From: Sphingosinicella terrae
GTDB taxonomy: Bacteria > Pseudomonadota > Alphaproteobacteria > Sphingomonadales > Sphingomonadaceae
Assembly: GCF_003347635.1 (NCBI RefSeq)
Contig: NZ_QDFY01000001.1
Location: 744,001-808,000, forward strand
Reading direction: 5' to 3'
DNA length: 64,000 nucleotides
Made by a program: the position numbers and the translations under genes. This document shows, in pieces, positions 1 through 9,045 of the stretch; the first letter of the stretch is position 1; each line of letters begins with the position of its first letter. The notes under the pieces were generated by a model. It made no database searches and was not told the origin of the DNA. It saw only the letters and a program-made list of their open reading frames with translations.

Positions 1-255
1 GCGCTGCACCTCGTAGAGCCGCAAGCCGATCTCACGATACGGCACATCTCCCGAAGCGACGAGCCGGAGGAACCGGATCCCGTTGGCTTGCGCGTCAGCT
101 TCCACGGTCCAGATGGAATTTCTCAGCTGTTCCGTGACGAATGCGCTTACCTGCACCGCATCGCCGCTCACGGTCAGAACGACCTTCACGCGAGAGATTT
201 CCGATGAGGCGTGGCTGACGCACTCCTGCACCGGCGGAAGCGGCACGTCGATCAC
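1..255 (-). CDS. Hypothetical protein, 3' end outside window
   Basis: A reading frame opens with GTG inside the carA stop (GTGA overlap) and stays open for 85 codons to the window edge. The overlap suggests translational coupling to carA. The visible product starts VIDVPLPPVQECVSHASSEI and looks like a compact alpha/beta protein without a signal peptide or membrane segment. I do not recognise a family. Position between carA and whatever follows suggests it belongs to the carA operon, but no function can be inferred from what is visible. The antisense frame over the same bases is shorter and starts inside carA, so I prefer this one. Confidence 0.55.
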   Translation of the reverse strand, partial: MIDVPLPPVQECVSHASSEISRVKVVLTVSGDAVQVSAFVTEQLRNSIWTVEADAQANGIRFLRLVASGDVPYREIGLRLYEVQR

Positions 256-1415
256 CCCAACTGTCCCACGAATTTCTCGAACAGATAAAGGCTGTCCTGC
301 GGGCCCGGGCTCGCTTCGGGATGATATTGCACGCTGAACGCCGGCTTGTCGGTCAGCTCGATGCCGCAATTGCTGCCGTCGAACAGGCTGATATGGGTCT
401 CGCGGACATTGTCCGGCAGGCTCTCTTTCTCGACCGCGAAGCCGTGGTTCATGCTGGTGATCTCGACCTGGCCGTCGGCGAGGCGCTTGACCGGATGGTT
501 GGCGCCGCGATGACCCTGATGCATCTTGGTGGTGCGGGCGCCGACGGCGAGGCCGAGCAGCTGGTGGCCGAGGCAGATGCCGAACAGCGGCTTTCCCGTC
601 TCGAGCAGCTGGCGGATCACCGGCACCGCATATTCGCCGGTCGCGGCCGGGTCGCCGGGGCCGTTGGAGAGGAAGATGCCGTCGGGCTTGTGGACCATCA
701 CCTCGTCGAAGGTGGCCGTGGCCGGGAGCACCGTCACCCGCGCGCCGGCGTCGGCGAGGTTGCGGAAGATATTGCGCTTGGAGCCGTAGTCGATGGCGAC
801 GACGTGCGGGAGCTGCTCGTCGTGCGGGCGCTCGACATAGCCCTCGCCGAGCTGCCAGCGGCCGCCCGACCAGCGATAGAGCTGCCGGCAGGATACGTCC
901 TTCGCCAAGTCCATGCCTTCGAGGCCGGGCCAGGCCCGCGCCTTCGCGAGGAGGGCTTCGAGGTCGAAGGCCCCTTTGGCACTATGGGCGATGACGCCGT
1001 TGGGTGCGCCCTGCTCGCGGATCTTGCGGGTCAAGGCGCGGGTATCGACGCCGGAGAGGCCGATGCGGCCATTGGCCCGCATCCACTCGACGAAGCTCTG
1101 GGCGGCGCGGAAATTGCTCGGTGCGGTCACATCCTCGCGGACGATGCAGCCGAGCGCCCAGGGATTGTCGGCCTCCAGATCCTCGTAATTGGCGCCGACA
1201 TTGCCGATATGGGGGAAAGTGAAGGTGACGATCTGGCTCGCATAGGAGGGATCGGTCATGATCTCCTGATAGCCCGTCATGGAGGTGTTGAAGCACACCT
1301 CCCCGACGGCTTCGCCTTCGGCCCCGAATCCCCTTCCCCAGATCGTGCTGCCGTCGGCCAGGACCAATACGCCCGTCGCCCCTTTTGGCGCAGGCGTGGC
1401 TTTGGTGTCGGCCAT
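252..1415 (-). CDS. carA: Carbamoyl-phosphate synthase small subunit
   Basis: Glutaminase subunit of carbamoyl-phosphate synthase, which releases ammonia from glutamine for the CarB subunit; feeds arginine and pyrimidine synthesis. The N-terminal CPSase small-chain domain covers about residues 10-145, and the class I glutamine amidotransferase domain about 200-385. The nucleophile Cys lies in FGICLGHQ near residue 281, and the His/Glu pair in QYHPEASPGP near 365 and 367. At 387 residues the length is normal. I chose ATG at 1415 (MADTK): a GTG four codons earlier sits directly on the GAGGA ribosome site, whereas the ATG has about 11-12 bases of spacing. A TTGACG hexamer at 1489-1494 may be its -35 box, but the matching -10 is poor. 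Confidence 0.96.
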   Translation of the reverse strand: MADTKATPAPKGATGVLVLADGSTIWGRGFGAEGEAVGEVCFNTSMTGYQEIMTDPSYASQIVTFTFPHIGNVGANYEDLEADNPWALGCIVREDVTAPSNFRAAQSFVEWMRANGRIGLSGVDTRALTRKIREQGAPNGVIAHSAKGAFDLEALLAKARAWPGLEGMDLAKDVSCRQLYRWSGGRWQLGEGYVERPHDEQLPHVVAIDYGSKRNIFRNLADAGARVTVLPATATFDEVMVHKPDGIFLSNGPGDPAATGEYAVPVIRQLLETGKPLFGICLGHQLLGLAVGARTTKMHQGHRGANHPVKRLADGQVEITSMNHGFAVEKESLPDNVRETHISLFDGSNCGIELTDKPAFSVQYHPEASPGPQDSLYLFEKFVGQLG

Positions 1416-1565
1416 CTTGGCGGGCACTCCTCGAAAATGGATCTGACGATGTCGCTAAGGCTCGTCCGCTAGTGCCGCCGGCGGGCAGCGTCAATCTGTT
1501 AAACGGCGGTGGGCGCGGCTATGATCGCCGCTTCCTTTTCGATTTCCACTTTTCCGAGAGCCAGC

Positions 1566-2024
1566 ATGATTCGCGACGAGATCAAGACGGCGCTGACCGG
1601 CGCCATGAAGGCGGGCGACAAGCCGCGCGTGGGCGCGATCCGGCTGATCCAGGCGGCGCTCAAGAATCGCGACATCGAGCTGCGGGGCGGCAGCGGCGCG
1701 CCCGCGGACGACGACGCGACCGTCACCGAGGTGCTCCAGAAGATGATCAAGCAGCGCCGCGAATCGATCGACATGTATCGGAAAGGCGGCCGCGAGGAGC
1801 TCGCCGAGGCCGAGGCGGCCGAAGTGGCGGTGATCGAGCAATTCCTGCCGAAGCAGATGACCGACGAGGAGATCGGCTCGACGATCGACGCGATCGTCGC
1901 AGAGACGGGCGCTAGCTCGGTCAAGGACATGGGCCGGGTGATGGCGCTGATGAAGGAGCGCCATGCCGGCCAGCTCGACATGAGCAAGGCAAGCCAGATG
2001 GTGAAGGCGAAGCTGGCGGGGTGA
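1566..2024 (+). CDS. GatB/YqeY family protein
   Basis: Cytosolic 152-residue protein of the YqeY family, an all-helical domain also found at the C-terminus of the GatB amidotransferase subunit. Family members are thought to assist tRNA-dependent amidation, but the role of the free-standing form is not settled. The sequence starts MIRDEIKTALTGAMKAGDKP and carries the family segment TEVLQKMIKQRRESIDMY and the C-terminal DMGRVMALMKERHAG. An upstream in-frame ATG at 1509 would add 19 residues unlike the family, so I start at 1566. Divergent from carA across about 150 bp. Being next to dnaG and rpoD is a common alphaproteobacterial arrangement. Confidence 0.9.
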   Translation: MIRDEIKTALTGAMKAGDKPRVGAIRLIQAALKNRDIELRGGSGAPADDDATVTEVLQKMIKQRRESIDMYRKGGREELAEAEAAEVAVIEQFLPKQMTDEEIGSTIDAIVAETGASSVKDMGRVMALMKERHAGQLDMSKASQMVKAKLAG

Positions 2025-2079
2025 AGGAGCGCGGCCGCTAGGCGCGTCCAAACCAGGTTGAGGTTCGTGCGGAAGAAAC

Positions 2080-2110
2080 TTCGTTCGTCCCGAGCGAAGT
2101 CGAGGGGCGC
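2080..2110 (+). repeat. Left arm of 31-bp inverted repeat around GIY-YIG gene
   Basis: Positions 2080-2110 are the reverse complement of 2405-2435 with a single mismatch (30 of 31 match). The arm ends 10 bases before the GIY-YIG start codon. Its core, CGAGCGAAGTCGAGG, is partly self-complementary. Confidence 0.85.
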
Positions 2111-2120
2111 AGCCACGGTG

Positions 2121-2480
2121 ATGATGCAGTTCTGGGCCTACATCCTGCGCTGCAGCGACGGCTCTTGCTATACGGGACATACGGACGATCTGGAGCTACG
2201 GCTGGGCGAGCACCATCAGGGTCTGGCGGCTGATTGGACGCGTCGGAGGCGGCCTGTGGAGCTGGTGTGGCATGACTGGACGAGCTGGCGATACGAAGCG
2301 CTTGCGTTCGAGCGCCGGGTGAAGCGTTGGTCCAGGGCCAAGAAGGAAGCACTGATCGCTGGTGATTGGGGGTTGATCGGCCATTTTGCACGGCCGCCTC
2401 ACGAGCGCCCCTCGACTTCGCTCGAGACGAACGAAACTGAGATAGGCATGGAGGCCCACAGGGCAGCATCCCGCGAATGA
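2121..2480 (+). CDS. GIY-YIG nuclease-family protein
   Basis: Small single-domain GIY-YIG protein of 119 residues, UvrC/homing-endonuclease superfamily, similar to the YhbQ-like group. The Tyr pair is in YILRCSDGSCYTGHTDD, followed by the conserved Arg and HHQG region; a Lys/Arg-rich helix (RRVKRWSRAKKEALI) follows. ATG codons at 2121 and 2124 are both possible. The gene lies inside a near-perfect inverted repeat whose right arm (2405-2435) is within the last codons, so the final ~25 residues are encoded partly by repeat DNA. Its TGA overlaps the dnaG ATG (ATGA). Whether the nuclease acts in repair or helps the repeat spread cannot be told from sequence. Confidence 0.85.
   Translation: MMQFWAYILRCSDGSCYTGHTDDLELRLGEHHQGLAADWTRRRRPVELVWHDWTSWRYEALAFERRVKRWSRAKKEALIAGDWGLIGHFARPPHERPSTSLETNETEIGMEAHRAASRE
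2405..2435 (+). repeat. Right arm of 31-bp inverted repeat around GIY-YIG gene
   Basis: Inverted copy of 2080-2110 with one mismatch. It lies within the 3' coding part of the GIY-YIG gene, where it encodes the residues PSTSLETNE, and ends about 40 bases before the dnaG start. Confidence 0.85.
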
Positions 2481-4336
2481 CCCTCTCCCCCGCCTTCCTC
2501 GACGAGCTGCGCGCGCGGACGTCGCTGTCGTCGCTCGTCGGCAAGGCAGTGAAGCTCCAGCGCGCCGGGCGGGAATGGAAGGCCTGCTGCCCGTTCCACA
2601 AGGAGAAGACGCCGAGCTTCACCGTCAGCGACGAGAAGGGCTTCTATCACTGCTTTGGCTGCGGCGCGCATGGCGACGCGATTCGCTGGCTGACCGATGC
2701 CCGCGGCCTCGCCTTCATGGATGCGGTGAAGGAATTGGCGGACGCCGCCGGCATGGCGGTGCCGGCGCCTGACCCGCGGGCGCAGGCCAGGGCCGAGCGC
2801 GCCGCCGGGCTCCATGAGGTCACCGAAGCGGCCCAGCGTTGGTTCGTCGAGCAACTCGACGGGCTGGAGGGCGAGCCGGCACGCGCCTATCTGCGCGGCC
2901 GCGGCATCGACGAGGTCGCCCGGCGCCGCTTCGGGTTCGGCTTCGCCCCGGATTCGCGCGGCAAGCTCAAGACGGCGCTCAAGAGCCTCGGCGAGGAACG
3001 GCTGGTCGAGGCGGGACTGCTGATCGCGCCCGAGGAGGAGGAGGGTGCGGCCAGGCGCGTGCCCTATGACCGGTTCCGCGGCCGATTGATGCTGCCGATC
3101 CGCGATCCGCGCGGGCGGGTCATCGCCTTCGGCGGGCGGATCATCGGCGCCGGCGAACCCAAATATCTGAACTCCCCGGACACGCCGCTGTTCGACAAGG
3201 GACGGACCCTGTTCAATCTCGACCGCGCCGGTCCGGCCGCGCGCGAGGCGCGCCGGATCCTCGTCGTCGAGGGCTATATGGACGTGGTCGCGCTCGACCA
3301 GGCCGGCTTTCCGGAGGCGGTGGCGCCGCTCGGTACGGCGCTCACCGAGGGCCAGCTCGGCCTCCTCTGGCGCTTCTCGCCGGCGCCGATCCTTTGCTTC
3401 GACGGCGATGCCGCCGGCCAGAAGGCCGCAGTGCGGGCGGCGCTCCGGGCGCTGCCGCATGTCGGGCCGGGCCGCTCGCTGGGATTCGTCACCTTGCCGG
3501 CCGGCGAGGACCCGGACGATCTCGTGCGCAATCGTGGCGCCGCCGCGTTGGAGGCGCTGCTCGAGAAGCCGGAGCCGTTGGTCGATCGGCTGTGGCGGCA
3601 CGAGCTCGAGGCGGAGCCGCTGGCGACGCCGGAGCAGCGTGCCGGGCTTCGCCGACGCCTGCTCGACCATGTCTCGGCGATCGGCGACCCCGACGTGCGC
3701 GACCAATATCGCCACGAGCTGCTCCAGCGCTTCGCCGTCCTGACGCGGCCGGCGCAGCGGCCCTGGAGCGGCCCGCGGGGCCGGCCCGGTCCCGGCGGCC
3801 GCTTCTTCCAGCCGCCACGCCCCGCCTCGGCTGAGGCGAAGGCCGTCGGAAATGATGGGCTCGACCCTCAGCTCGCGCGCGCCGTCCTAGTCGGCATGGC
3901 GCGCTATCCCGCGCAGATCGGCGAGCATGCCGATGCCTTGCTGAAGCTGCCGATGCAGGAACGTGATGCCGCTCGGCTGCGCGAACTGATGATAGAAGCG
4001 GCGATGACCCACGCCGAGCTTGATCCCGAAGCGCTGCATACCATATTGGCCGCGAAGGGTGCGGCGGCTCTGCTCGAGGCGCTGGGCCTCAAGCGAGGAC
4101 TTGCATTTTCCTTCACGCGACGTGATGCCGATCCCGAACGAGCCTGCCGGGACCTGGCATTGGTCGTCGAGACGCTGGCGGCACGACCGGGCCTCGACGC
4201 GGCGCTGCAGGCGGCGACGGCGCGGTTGAAGGAAGCGGGGGACGAGGCGGCGTTCCAGGAGCAGCAGAGGCTCCGGGCGGCACGGGACGAGGCGGACAGG
4301 CAGCTTGCGACATTGATCGAGGGCGACGCGGACTAA
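2477..4336 (+). CDS. dnaG: DNA primase
   Basis: Synthesises RNA primers at the replication fork, loaded by the replicative helicase. The 619-residue product has the CHC2 zinc finger (C38, H41, C59, C62 in CPFHKEKTPSF and FYHCFGCG), the primase catalytic core with TOPRIM motifs VVEGYMDVVAL near residue 262 and CFDGDAAGQKAA near 305, and a C-terminal helicase-interacting region rich in Ala/Glu. Start ATG overlaps the stop of the GIY-YIG gene. A long Pro/Gly/Arg-rich linker (about residues 425-455) separates the catalytic and C-terminal parts. Next downstream is rpoD, the classic macromolecular-synthesis order. Confidence 0.97.
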   Translation: MTLSPAFLDELRARTSLSSLVGKAVKLQRAGREWKACCPFHKEKTPSFTVSDEKGFYHCFGCGAHGDAIRWLTDARGLAFMDAVKELADAAGMAVPAPDPRAQARAERAAGLHEVTEAAQRWFVEQLDGLEGEPARAYLRGRGIDEVARRRFGFGFAPDSRGKLKTALKSLGEERLVEAGLLIAPEEEEGAARRVPYDRFRGRLMLPIRDPRGRVIAFGGRIIGAGEPKYLNSPDTPLFDKGRTLFNLDRAGPAAREARRILVVEGYMDVVALDQAGFPEAVAPLGTALTEGQLGLLWRFSPAPILCFDGDAAGQKAAVRAALRALPHVGPGRSLGFVTLPAGEDPDDLVRNRGAAALEALLEKPEPLVDRLWRHELEAEPLATPEQRAGLRRRLLDHVSAIGDPDVRDQYRHELLQRFAVLTRPAQRPWSGPRGRPGPGGRFFQPPRPASAEAKAVGNDGLDPQLARAVLVGMARYPAQIGEHADALLKLPMQERDAARLRELMIEAAMTHAELDPEALHTILAAKGAAALLEALGLKRGLAFSFTRRDADPERACRDLALVVETLAARPGLDAALQAATARLKEAGDEAAFQEQQRLRAARDEADRQLATLIEGDAD

Positions 4337-4371
4337 GGGCCGGTCAACCGGAACGGGTATAAGGCGTGGGA

Positions 4372-6387
4372 ATGGCGAAGACGAACACGGCTGAGAGCGA
4401 AGAGAAGAACGAGACCGGCGACGCGCCGCTCATCGATCTCAACGAAGCCTCCATCAAGAAGCTGATCGCGCGTGCCCGCAAGCGCGGCGTGCTCACCTAT
4501 GACGAACTCAACGAGGCGCTGCCGCAGGACCAGATGTCCTCCGAGCAGATCGAGGACATCATGTCCGCCCTCAACGACATGGGCGTCAACATCGTCGAGA
4601 GCGACGAGGGCGACGAGGAAGAGCCCGAGACCGATAACGGCATCGACGACGCCGCCGAGACCGGCGAGACCTTCGTCATCGAGAAGAAGAAGGAAACGGT
4701 CGACCGGACCGACGATCCGGTCCGCATGTATCTGCGCGAGATGGGCGCGGTCGAACTGCTCTCCCGCGAGGGCGAGATCGCCATCGCCAAGCGGATCGAG
4801 GCGGGCCGCGACACGATGATCTGGGGCCTGTGCGAGAGCCCGATCACCTTCAATGCGATCATTCATTGGTCGGACGCGCTCAACAACGGCCAGATGCAGT
4901 TGCGCGAGATCCTCGATCTCGAGGCGATGCTGTCGAAGGGCCCGACCCCGGAGCAGGTCGAGGGCGCCGAATCCGGCAACGGCGACATCTCCGAATCGAC
5001 CGCCGGCCCCTCCTTCAAGGAAGAGGAGGACGTCGAGGAAGTCGCCGAGGAGGAGGACGAGGAGGACAGCCTCGTCGAGCGCCGCGCGCCCCGCCCCACC
5101 GAGGACGAGGACGAGGACAATACCCTCAGCCTCGCCCAGATGGAGGAGACGCTGAAGCCGGCGGCTCTGGAGAAGTTCGCCCGCATCACCGATCTCTACA
5201 AGAAGTTCTCGCGGCTCCAGGGGAACCGCATGGAGGCGATGAGCGCCGGCCAGGATTTCCCGAAGAGCGACGAGAACAAGTACCAGAACCTGCGCGAGCA
5301 GCTCACCGCGGAGGTGGAGAGCGTCCAGTTCCACGGCGCGAAGATCGAATTTCTCGTCGACCAGCTCTACAGCTACAACCGCCGGCTGACGACGCTGGGC
5401 GGGCAGATGCTGCGCCTGGCCGAGCGCCACAAGGTCCCCCGCCGCGCCTTTCTCGACGCCTATATGGGCCACGAGCTGGACGAGGGCTGGGCCGAGCGGG
5501 TCTGCGGTCTCGACAAGAAGTGGGCCGCCTTCTGCGCGGGCGAAGCCGACGCGATCGAGCGCATCCGCGCCGAGATCGCCGAAATCGCGCAGGCGACGGG
5601 CATGTCGCTCGGCGAGTTCCGCCGCATCGTCAACATGGTGCAGAAGGGCGAGCGCGAAGCCCGCATCGCCAAGAAGGAGATGGTCGAGGCCAATCTGCGC
5701 CTCGTCATCTCGATCGCCAAGAAGTACACGAACCGCGGCCTGCAGTTCCTGGATCTCATCCAGGAAGGCAATATCGGCCTGATGAAGGCCGTCGACAAGT
5801 TCGAGTATCGCCGCGGCTACAAATTCTCGACCTACGCCACCTGGTGGATCCGGCAGGCGATCACCAGGTCGATCGCCGACCAGGCGCGGACCATCCGCAT
5901 CCCGGTCCACATGATCGAGACGATCAACAAGCTGGTCCGCACCAGCCGGCAGATCCTCCACGAGATCGGCCGCGAGCCGACGCCGGAGGAACTGGCCGAG
6001 CGGCTGTCCATGCCGCTCGAGAAGGTCCGCAAGGTGATGAAGATCGCCAAGGAGCCGATCAGCCTCGAAACGCCGATCGGCGACGAGGAGGACAGCCATC
6101 TGGGCGACTTCATCGAGGACAAGAATGCGGTCATCCCGGTCGACGCCGCGATCCAGGCCAACCTCAAGGAGACGGTGACCCGCGTCCTCGCCTCGCTGAC
6201 CCCGCGCGAGGAGCGCGTGCTGCGCATGCGCTTCGGCATCGGCATGAACACCGACCACACCCTCGAGGAGGTCGGGCAGCAGTTCAGCGTCACCCGCGAG
6301 CGCATCCGCCAGATTGAAGCCAAGGCGCTGAGGAAGCTGAAGCATCCCAGCCGCAGCCGAAAGATGCGCAGCTTCCTCGACCAATAA
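4372..6387 (+). CDS. rpoD: RNA polymerase sigma-70 factor RpoD
   Basis: Primary sigma factor, 671 residues. Region 1.1 is N-terminal; region 1.2 ([20 protein letters not shown]) lies near residues 115-135; a strongly acidic non-conserved insert covers about 205-260 ([17 protein letters not shown]). Regions 2.3-2.4 ([20 protein letters not shown]) are at about 483-503, and region 4.2 with the promoter-reading helix ([20 protein letters not shown]) is near the C-terminus. ATG at 4372 is taken because AAGG sits about 7 bases upstream; GTG two codons earlier (4366) is an alternative. Follows dnaG after 35 bases and is probably cotranscribed with it. Confidence 0.97.
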   Translation: MAKTNTAESEEKNETGDAPLIDLNEASIKKLIARARKRGVLTYDELNEALPQDQMSSEQIEDIMSALNDMGVNIVESDEGDEEEPETDNGIDDAAETGETFVIEKKKETVDRTDDPVRMYLREMGAVELLSREGEIAIAKRIEAGRDTMIWGLCESPITFNAIIHWSDALNNGQMQLREILDLEAMLSKGPTPEQVEGAESGNGDISESTAGPSFKEEEDVEEVAEEEDEEDSLVERRAPRPTEDEDEDNTLSLAQMEETLKPAALEKFARITDLYKKFSRLQGNRMEAMSAGQDFPKSDENKYQNLREQLTAEVESVQFHGAKIEFLVDQLYSYNRRLTTLGGQMLRLAERHKVPRRAFLDAYMGHELDEGWAERVCGLDKKWAAFCAGEADAIERIRAEIAEIAQATGMSLGEFRRIVNMVQKGEREARIAKKEMVEANLRLVISIAKKYTNRGLQFLDLIQEGNIGLMKAVDKFEYRRGYKFSTYATWWIRQAITRSIADQARTIRIPVHMIETINKLVRTSRQILHEIGREPTPEELAERLSMPLEKVRKVMKIAKEPISLETPIGDEEDSHLGDFIEDKNAVIPVDAAIQANLKETVTRVLASLTPREERVLRMRFGIGMNTDHTLEEVGQQFSVTRERIRQIEAKALRKLKHPSRSRKMRSFLDQ

Positions 6388-6417
6388 GGCGTCGCCGCCC
6401 CGAACCACCTGTGTCGT

Positions 6418-6493
6418 CGCCGCGAAAGCGGGGGCCCAGCCAACCTGCACCCGCGACGGAGACACGAAAGCTGAATCCCCGCTGGCGCGGGGG
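6418..6493. repeat. Pair of inverted REP-like palindromes
   Basis: Two units in opposite orientation lie after rpoD: 6421-6440 (core CGCGAAAGCG) and 6470-6493 (core CCCCGCTGGCGCGGGG, a perfect 6-bp stem). The second, reverse-complemented, matches the first at about 15 of 20 positions. The arrangement is like the REP doublets common between genes in proteobacteria. It may also help end rpoD transcripts, though there is no T-tract. Confidence 0.6.
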
Positions 6494-6596
6494 CCGGGGA
6501 GATGCGTCTTTCCCCCCGTAAACCTCCTCTTTACGCCGGCTGGTCTACAGCCTCCGGATCGGTTCGGGTGGCGGTGCGAGTCCGGGAGACGGGTGA

Positions 6597-7265
6597 ATGG
6601 CTTCAGTTTCGGTCAGGGCAGACGGCGCCGGTACGAGCGACCTGCTGTTCGCCTGCGTCGCCGAGCATGGCAGCGCCGCCCATCCCTATTTCGTCAGCCC
6701 CGCCTTGCTGAATGGGCAGGACAGCGCCCGCAACCTTGCCGATGCCATTCATTTCCTGTGCGCGCTTCATGGCCGCCATCCCGGTGTCGTCGATCACGCC
6801 GCCGGACGGCCGATGGAAGATGCGGCCCGCGCCTGGCTGATCGCAGCGGGCGAATCGATGGCCGCCGAGCGGCTCTACCTGACCCAGCTCGCCGTTGCCG
6901 CCGGACCCGCGCCGAGCACGCCCGGAGGCGGAACCAGCGAGGCGGCGGTCATCGCCCAGCTCAATGCCCTCACCACCCTCGCCTTCTCCGACCGGCGCGG
7001 CTGCGCGCTCGGCGCCTCGCTCGCCTTCGCGATCGACTGGGCACCGATCCGGATGGTGCTCGACTCGGCCGCTCAGCGGCTCGGCATCGATCCGCCCCGA
7101 CGCGGGCTGAGCGACGAAGCCGAGCTTCGCCTCGTCGCCGACCTCGCCGGCCAGACGGCATCGACCGAACGCGCCCTCCTGTTCGGCGCCCAGCAACTCG
7201 CCCTCCAGCATCGCGGGCTTTGGGACCTGCTCGAGGCCCGCCACCAGGCCCGGCTGGACGGCTGA
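6597..7265 (+). CDS. Conserved-looking protein of unknown function
   Basis: A 222-residue, Ala/Leu-rich, probably helical and soluble protein with no signal peptide, membrane helix or known catalytic motif that I recognise. It begins MASVSVRADGAGTSDLLFAC and contains a His/Cys-bearing stretch (IHFLCALHGRHPGVVDHAAG). The codon pattern is like its neighbours, so it is a real gene rather than a shadow. The GTG at 6593 is out of frame; ATG 6597 is the first in-frame start. It sits alone between rpoD and the MOSC gene, about 60 bases from the latter, and may be cotranscribed with it. Function unknown. Confidence 0.75.
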   Translation: MASVSVRADGAGTSDLLFACVAEHGSAAHPYFVSPALLNGQDSARNLADAIHFLCALHGRHPGVVDHAAGRPMEDAARAWLIAAGESMAAERLYLTQLAVAAGPAPSTPGGGTSEAAVIAQLNALTTLAFSDRRGCALGASLAFAIDWAPIRMVLDSAAQRLGIDPPRRGLSDEAELRLVADLAGQTASTERALLFGAQQLALQHRGLWDLLEARHQARLDG

Positions 7266-7324
7266 AGCCGTCCGTGGAGCCCGGCGCCATTGCCGCCCCT
7301 CCCCCGCCTCTCTAAGCAGGCGCC

Positions 7325-8041
7325 ATGGGGGAAGTCGTCGGACGCGTCGTCGAGATCAATCGCTACCCGGTGAAGTCGATGGCGGCCGATCCGGTCACCC
7401 AGGCCGACATCGACTGGCAGGGCATCGAGGGCGACCGTCAATATGCCTTCTATCGCAGCGAGGACCGCTCCCGCTTTCCCTGGATGACCGCCCGAGAGCT
7501 GCCCGAGATGGTCCGCTTCGCGCCGCGCTATCGCGATCCGGAAGATCCGAAGATGTCTCCCGTGGACGTGCGCGACGCCGAGGGGCGCTGGAGCAGCCTC
7601 CACGACGTCGCCTTCCTCGACCGGCTCGCGCTCACCGCCGGCTGCCCGCTCGGGCTGATGCAGCTCGGCCGCGGCACCCACGACGCGATGCCTGTCTCGG
7701 TCGTCACCACGACGACCCATGCGGCGGTGGACGCCGCGCACGGCTCGGCCGTCGATCCCCGCCGCTTCCGCTCGAACATCGTCGTCGAGGCGGATGTCCG
7801 CGAGGACCGATGGGCGGGTCGCCGGCTCGGCTTCGGCGGCTGGGACGATGCGGCCGAGCTCCTCGTCACCGAGATGATCCCGCGCTGCGCCTTCGTCACC
7901 CTCTGCCCCGACAGCGGCGCGCGCGACCCGGCCATCATGCGTACCGTCGCCCAGGCGTTCGACAACAAGATCGGCATCTACGCCACCGCCGCCCGGCAAG
8001 GCCGGGTCAGGCTGGGCGACAAGGTGATGCTGCTCGGCTGA
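7325..8041 (+). CDS. MOSC domain-containing protein
   Basis: Protein of 238 residues with the MOSC N-terminal beta-barrel (EINRYPVKSMAAD, about residues 1-95) followed by the MOSC domain (DPRRFRSNIVVEAD and ending at LGDKVMLL). MOSC domains are related to the molybdenum-cofactor sulfurase C-terminus and are found in the mARC/YcbX reductases. The Cys expected to bind molybdenum is probably in PRCAFVTLCPDSGARD. Stand-alone members of this kind are likely molybdopterin-dependent reductases, but the electron donor is not encoded next door. Start ATG at 7325 follows a short gap from the unknown gene. Confidence 0.88.
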   Translation: MGEVVGRVVEINRYPVKSMAADPVTQADIDWQGIEGDRQYAFYRSEDRSRFPWMTARELPEMVRFAPRYRDPEDPKMSPVDVRDAEGRWSSLHDVAFLDRLALTAGCPLGLMQLGRGTHDAMPVSVVTTTTHAAVDAAHGSAVDPRRFRSNIVVEADVREDRWAGRRLGFGGWDDAAELLVTEMIPRCAFVTLCPDSGARDPAIMRTVAQAFDNKIGIYATAARQGRVRLGDKVMLLG

Positions 8042-8092
8042 GGCGCGTGCGGCTTGCACCCTCCCCGTCCGGTCCCTATTCGCCGGTCTGAC

Positions 8093-8108
8093 TTGACGTT
8101 CACGTAAA
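8093..8108. promoter_or_regulatory. LiuR-like (MerR family) operator candidate
   Basis: TTGACGTTCACGTAAA is an imperfect palindrome resembling the site bound by LiuR-type MerR regulators of branched-chain/acyl-CoA catabolism. It lies directly against the ribosome site (AAAGGGAAG) of the MoxR gene. No LiuR gene is in the window; the match is by motif only. Confidence 0.4.
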
Positions 8109-8117
8109 GGGAAGTCG

Positions 8118-8963
<846 letters not shown>

Positions 8964-9045
8964 CCCCTCTCATCCTTCGCCGGCGCCAGCGCGGCCGGAC
9001 CGGGTACGGCGACCGCCGGCGCTCGGTCCCTCTTCCCGGCGAAAC

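Noticed and set aside
4333-6465. 710-codon minus-strand frame over rpoD
   Set aside because: Antisense shadow of rpoD; no ribosome site or motifs.
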